Source: a virus
Length of the DNA stretch: 24,179 nt
Strand: one strand, 5' to 3'
Virus record (IMG/VR): IMGVR_UViG_3300030107_001279
Location: 1-24,179 of that record
The notes under the pieces were generated by a model. That model did no database searches and had not been told where the DNA came from. It was given only the letters and a program-made list of their open reading frames with translations. Each line of letters starts with the position of its first letter. The stretch's first letter is position 1. This document shows, one piece after another, positions 20,824 through 24,179 of the stretch. The translations under genes and the position numbers were made by a program.

Positions 20824-21473
20824 GCCTATCACATTCGTTTTCATCTATTAAGATGTACGAGAACTGTCCTAAAAGATATTACCATCAAAGGATTACTAAA
20901 GAAGTAGAAGATGTAGGTAATGCAGCGACCATATATGGTACACGTGTGCATGCGGATCTAGAGAAACGCTTAGCAGATGGTAAGAAGTTGACAGAAGAAA
21001 CAGCCAAGCATGAAAATTTATGTGCCGAAATTCTTAAGACCAAGTCTAAAGTATTAGTGGAACAGAAGATGTGTATAAACAAAGAGTTTACACCAACTAC
21101 TTGGAAAGCAAGTGACGCATGGTTCAGGTCCATAGTAGATGTACTATTGCTTAATGAAAAATCAGCTACAGTTATGGACTGGAAGACAGGTAAACGCAGA
21201 CCTGACTTTACACAATTAGAACTATTCGCTATGCAAACTTTCTTGCACTACCCTAAAATAGAAAAAGTAATGACATCTTTTGTATGGCTAAAAGAATTAG
21301 GCACAGATACTAAAACATTTACAAGGAACAAAGACTTACCAGTTATAATAAATAAGTTTCTTACAAAGCTTAAACATATATACATATCAATCAAAACAGA
21401 CAACTGGATTCCAAAGCCAAGTGGTTTATGCAGGTTTTGTCCTTGTAATAATTTTTGTGAGTTTGCTCAATAA
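20820..21473 (+). CDS. PD-(D/E)XK exonuclease with Fe-S cysteines (Cas4/RecB type)
   Basis: A 217-aa nuclease. It has SSIKMYENCPKRYY (Cys16), a YGTRVHADLE helix (His44, Glu48), VEQKM, the catalytic D(107)...D(120)WK(122)TG motif, and Q132 in QLELFAM. The C-terminal cysteines 204, 207 and 213 (C-x2-C-x5-C) with Cys16 match the four-cysteine iron-sulfur set of Cas4/AddB-type nucleases; Cys209 is extra. It probably processes DNA ends in replication or recombination. ATGA overlap with the previous gene. A promoter starts four bases after its stop. Confidence 0.85.
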   Translation: MSLSHSFSSIKMYENCPKRYYHQRITKEVEDVGNAATIYGTRVHADLEKRLADGKKLTEETAKHENLCAEILKTKSKVLVEQKMCINKEFTPTTWKASDAWFRSIVDVLLLNEKSATVMDWKTGKRRPDFTQLELFAMQTFLHYPKIEKVMTSFVWLKELGTDTKTFTRNKDLPVIINKFLTKLKHIYISIKTDNWIPKPSGLCRFCPCNNFCEFAQ

Positions 21474-21476
21474 TAC

Positions 21477-21504
21477 TTGACACTGGTGTAAAGATAGCTA
21501 TATT
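21477..21504 (+). promoter_or_regulatory. Internal promoter of the VRR-NUC/helicase block, probably leaderless
   Basis: TTGACA (21477-21482), a 16-base spacer, and TATATT (21499-21504) begin four bases after the previous stop. Only six bases (AACAGT) separate the -10 from the ATG of VRR-NUC, so transcription should start at or beside the ATG. No Shine-Dalgarno sequence is present. It is the only intergenic gap of note in this operon. Confidence 0.68.
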
Positions 21505-21510
21505 AACAGT

Positions 21511-21828
21511 ATGGCTACTACACCTGAAGGAAAGATAAAAAAGAAACTAGACACCATGTTAAAAGAACTTGGTGTGTGGTATTACAGTCCTCAAGCAGGA
21601 CCATTTGGCAAAGCAGGTATACCTGATAGGGTTGCTATTGTTAATGGAACTTTTGTAGGGATAGAATGTAAAGCTAGTAAGTCAAAGAAACCTACAGCTT
21701 TGCAGATAAAATGTATGGAAGATATAACCAAAGCAGGGGGGAAATGTTTTGTTGTCTGTGATGACGAAACTATACAAGAAGTAAAACATTATATAGGAGA
21801 ACATAATGATAGTAGTCGAAGATGCTAA
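21511..21828 (+). CDS. VRR-NUC domain nuclease
   Basis: A 105-aa single-domain nuclease: GIPDR (Asp39), an NG-turn (VNGTFVGIE), the catalytic ECK (Glu52, Lys54), KPTALQ (Gln65) and AGGKCFVVCDDE. VRR-NUC proteins cut branched DNA such as Holliday junctions and flaps, so debranching recombination intermediates before packaging is a likely role. There is no ribosome site; the ATG lies six bases from a -10 element. The helicase gene starts 23 bases before its end. Confidence 0.87.
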   Translation: MATTPEGKIKKKLDTMLKELGVWYYSPQAGPFGKAGIPDRVAIVNGTFVGIECKASKSKKPTALQIKCMEDITKAGGKCFVVCDDETIQEVKHYIGEHNDSSRRC

Positions 21829-23362
21829 AGCTTTAGCATTAAAATTAAACCAACCTGATAGGGTACTTAACTGTATACCATCAGCTAAAACAATTAATAT
21901 GCACGGAAGAGATATAGTAATAACACCACATAAGATAGACGAAGTAACTATACTTAGGAACTTAGGGATCAATGCACCATCACCTATTATGTACTACTAC
22001 AAATGGGCGGGTATGTACAAACCATACGAGCATCAAAAAATAACCTCTGAGTTTCTTACAATGAACAGGCGTGGGTTAGTACTAAATGAAATTGGTACTG
22101 GTAAAACGCAGAGTGCTTTATGGGCGGCTGATTATCTTATGGAATCTAAAACAATACAAAGGTGTCTAATAATATCACCTTTATCTACTCTTGAACGAGT
22201 ATGGGATGATGCTATATTTATGAACTTCCCTCATAGGAAATCAGTAATACTACATGGTACTGCTAGTAAACGATTAAAGTTACTACAAACAAATGCAGAC
22301 TTCTTTATAGTTAACCATGACGGATTTAATATTATAGCTGACACAGCCAAAGACATATTTGATTTGGTTATAGTAGACGAAGCCGCAGTATATAGAACAC
22401 CATCAACTAAAAGATTCCGTATACTACGTAAGTGGATTGACCATCACCCTGACATAAGACTATGGCTAATGACTGGTACACCTACACCTAATGAACCAAC
22501 AGATGCTTGGGCATTATCTAAATTAGTAGGTAGTCCATATGCTACTAAAACTTACACAGCTTTTAAAGAATTAGTAATGATGAAGGTAGGGCAATGGAGA
22601 TGGTTACCAAGACCTGAATCTATAGATATAGTAAAGAAAACATTACACCCTGCTATACGTTATGCAAGAGATGAGTGTTTTGATTTACCACCTACTGTAT
22701 ATCAAACAAGGAAAGCAGACTTAACACCTGAACAAACTAAGCATTACCAGGCAATGATTAGGACATTCGTAACAGAACTTGCTACAGAAGGATCTATCAC
22801 TGCTGTTAATGAAGCTGTTAAGATGCAAAAGCTTATACAAATAGCTTGTGGTGTAGCATATGGAGACGACGGACGCCACATAGAACTAGCTTGTACACCT
22901 AGAGTTAATCTTGTGAAGGAAATAATAGAAGAAGTGGGTAACAAAGTTATTATATTTGTTCCTCTTACTGGAACATTACGAATGTTAGATAGAGAGTTGT
23001 CTAAACATTGGTCAGTAGAAATTGTAAACGGAGAAGTATCGTCATCTAAACGTAGTGCAATCTTTAATAACTTTCAAAACACAGACAACCCACACATACT
23101 TGTAGCACACCCAGCTACTATGGCACATGGGCTTACACTAACAGCCGCAGATACTATCATATGGTATGGACCTATAACAAGTAATGAACAATATGTACAG
23201 GCTAATGGAAGGATAGAACGTATAGGTAAAAAATATTCTTCCAATGTAATACATATAGAATCTACTGAGTTAGAATACAAAATGTATGACAGGTTGCGTA
23301 AGAAGCAACGACTGCAAGGATTACTATTAGATTTAATTCAAACAGAAAAGGAGGATAATTAA
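21806..23362 (+). CDS. SNF2-type (superfamily 2) helicase/translocase
   Basis: A 518-aa ATPase. Motif I is NEIGTGKT (94-101), motif II DEAA (191-194), motif III LMTGTP (221-226); near the C-terminus are MAHGLTLTAADTIIWYGP and QANGRIERIGK, motifs V/VI. The layout is SNF2-like, as in phage helicases acting on double-stranded DNA in replication or recombination. ATG chosen with AGGAGA five bases upstream, giving a 23-base overlap with VRR-NUC and suggesting joint action on branched DNA. Confidence 0.9.
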   Translation: MIVVEDAKALALKLNQPDRVLNCIPSAKTINMHGRDIVITPHKIDEVTILRNLGINAPSPIMYYYKWAGMYKPYEHQKITSEFLTMNRRGLVLNEIGTGKTQSALWAADYLMESKTIQRCLIISPLSTLERVWDDAIFMNFPHRKSVILHGTASKRLKLLQTNADFFIVNHDGFNIIADTAKDIFDLVIVDEAAVYRTPSTKRFRILRKWIDHHPDIRLWLMTGTPTPNEPTDAWALSKLVGSPYATKTYTAFKELVMMKVGQWRWLPRPESIDIVKKTLHPAIRYARDECFDLPPTVYQTRKADLTPEQTKHYQAMIRTFVTELATEGSITAVNEAVKMQKLIQIACGVAYGDDGRHIELACTPRVNLVKEIIEEVGNKVIIFVPLTGTLRMLDRELSKHWSVEIVNGEVSSSKRSAIFNNFQNTDNPHILVAHPATMAHGLTLTAADTIIWYGPITSNEQYVQANGRIERIGKKYSSNVIHIESTELEYKMYDRLRKKQRLQGLLLDLIQTEKEDN

Positions 23363-23763
23363 TGGAAAAAGTAGACGCAGTAATTAAAACCTATTTAAAA
23401 CTTAGAGGACAGAAAGAAGCTATTGAAGCTGAAGCTAAAGAAAAAGTAAAAGACATAGTCGCAAAGTTAGCTAAGCTTGAATCATTCCTCAAGATAAAAG
23501 CAGATGAACAAGGAGTTACACAGTTTAAAACTGAAGATGGTACAGCTTTCCTAACAACAAATGACTACGCTCAAGTAGGAGATTGGGACGAAGTGCTAAG
23601 CTTTATTGTTAAGAACGAAGCATATGATTTACTAGAGAAGAGAGTAAGTAAATATGCAGTACGAGGATACATAGACGCAAACAAAGCTGTGCCTAGTGGT
23701 ATAAACTATGGAACTAGAATAAGTCTTTCAGTTAGAAAGCCCACAACAAAAGTAGAAGACTAA
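23362..23763 (+). CDS. Coiled-coil protein after the helicase, 133 aa
   Basis: ATG in a TAATG overlap with the helicase stop, with AAAGGAGG upstream. N-terminal 45 residues are a charged coiled coil (KLRGQKEAIEAEAKEKVKD). The C-terminal part (GTAFLTTNDYAQVGDWDEVL; NEAYDLLEKRVSKYAVRGYI; INYGTRISLSVRKP) matches proteins I recall beside phage helicase and SSB-like genes. No enzymatic motif is seen. Probably a helper of recombination or replication; function not established. Confidence 0.75.
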   Translation: MEKVDAVIKTYLKLRGQKEAIEAEAKEKVKDIVAKLAKLESFLKIKADEQGVTQFKTEDGTAFLTTNDYAQVGDWDEVLSFIVKNEAYDLLEKRVSKYAVRGYIDANKAVPSGINYGTRISLSVRKPTTKVED

Positions 23764-24179
23764 TGTCAATACCTAAGATAGCAATTAAAAACACAAAGCT
23801 TTTCTTTGTAGACGATAAAGAGGAAGAAACTCTAGACGTAGTCATAGTTGGTGCAAACCCTAAGCTTTCTAAATCGTGGTATAAAAATGAATGGAGTCCT
23901 GATAGGGATAATAACCTACCTGATTGCTATTCGTTTAATGGTGCTACACCAAGTGAGTATAGCAATGAACCACAAAATGATTTGTGTGCTACCTGTCCAC
24001 AGAACGCGTGGGGTTCTAAAATATCCCCAACTGGTGGGAAAATTAAAGCCTGTTCTGATCAAAAGAGATTGGCAGTAACACTTACAAACAAAACTGATAG
24101 TGATGTGTATCTATTACAAGTTACACCTACGTCATTAAAGAATCTAAACTCGTACCAAAAAGATTTGTCGGTACGTGGA
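23763..24179 (+). CDS. Cys-rich conserved phage protein (partial, cut by window end)
   Basis: 139 codons, all open to the window edge, starting in a TAATG overlap. It begins with a charged stretch, then LDVVIVGANPKLSKSWY, then a cysteine set (Cys55, C75-x2-C78, Cys97) around CATCPQNAWGSK and KACSDQKRLAV, ending VYLLQVTPTSLKNLNSYQKD. The four cysteines fit a zinc site. I recall such proteins among conserved phage genes near helicases, possibly single-stranded DNA-binding, but this is memory, not shown here. Confidence 0.7.
   Translation, partial: MSIPKIAIKNTKLFFVDDKEEETLDVVIVGANPKLSKSWYKNEWSPDRDNNLPDCYSFNGATPSEYSNEPQNDLCATCPQNAWGSKISPTGGKIKACSDQKRLAVTLTNKTDSDVYLLQVTPTSLKNLNSYQKDLSVRG

Noticed and set aside
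23848-24078. Plus-strand frame of 76 codons near the right edge
   Set aside because: Out of frame with the Cys-rich partial gene, which starts by a TAATG overlap and has a recognisable pattern.
1-24179. CRISPR array, tRNA genes, integrase or insertion sequence
   Set aside because: No regularly spaced long repeats, tRNA-like cloverleaf, recombinase motif or transposase was seen on reading both strands; a tRNAscan or HMM search was not possible.

Overview
The window is part of the genome of a tailed double-stranded DNA phage (Caudoviricetes), AT-rich and very tightly packed. The gene set points to an aquatic or marine phage of a Gram-negative bacterium: family A DNA polymerase with Leu at the F762 position, MoxR/VWA pair, SleB-type lysin, VRR-NUC and PD-(D/E)XK nucleases, and a SNF2-type helicase. 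The large portal (690 aa) next to a tail-adaptor-like protein suggests a podovirus-like virion, but the tail genes lie outside the window. No integrase, repressor, RNA polymerase or tRNA gene is seen. The visible promoters look sigma70-like, so transcription probably uses host RNA polymerase. The host cannot be named from the sequence.

Left arm (1-8914, all minus strand): packaging and head genes. Reading from 8914 leftward: terminase small subunit, a small unknown protein, terminase large subunit, a hairpin terminator, a 23-residue AT-hook-like microprotein, a lysine-rich protein, a glycine-rich membrane-segment protein, portal, a 71-aa protein, scaffold, major capsid protein, a probable decoration protein, a second hairpin, an 85-aa protein and a partial tail adaptor. 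Most junctions are ATGA, GTGA or TAATG overlaps, implying translational coupling.

Divergent control zone (8915-10380): a leftward promoter so close to terS that the message is probably leaderless; a rightward promoter, a strong 5'-UTR hairpin, a 133-aa early protein, a 24-aa membrane peptide between two hairpins, and a 613-base AT-rich non-coding stretch. That stretch carries a 6-mer (AATCTA/TAGATT) ten times, mostly at 9-base spacing. It is the best candidate for a replication origin or a multi-site operator, and it abuts a consensus rightward promoter.

Right arm (10381-24179, all plus strand): first a run of small unknown genes, two with hydrophobic segments. Next is a MoxR-type AAA+ ATPase, a 65-aa protein, a coiled-coil middle protein and an HExxH/VWA protein, resembling a chaperone or remodelling system. 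These are followed by a SleB-like cell wall hydrolase, a proteasome/HslV-like Ntn-hydrolase candidate and an HTH plus MazG-like (DUF6378-like) protein. The replication/recombination block comes last: DNA polymerase A, three small proteins, a Cas4/RecB-type Fe-S nuclease, VRR-NUC nuclease (second candidate leaderless gene), SNF2 helicase, a coiled-coil protein, and a Cys-rich protein cut by the window end.

The most notable points are the two promoter-ATG junctions lacking a ribosome binding site, the 9-base-spaced repeats, the phage-borne MoxR-middle-VWA set, the proteasome-like Ntn protein, and microproteins of 23 and 24 residues.
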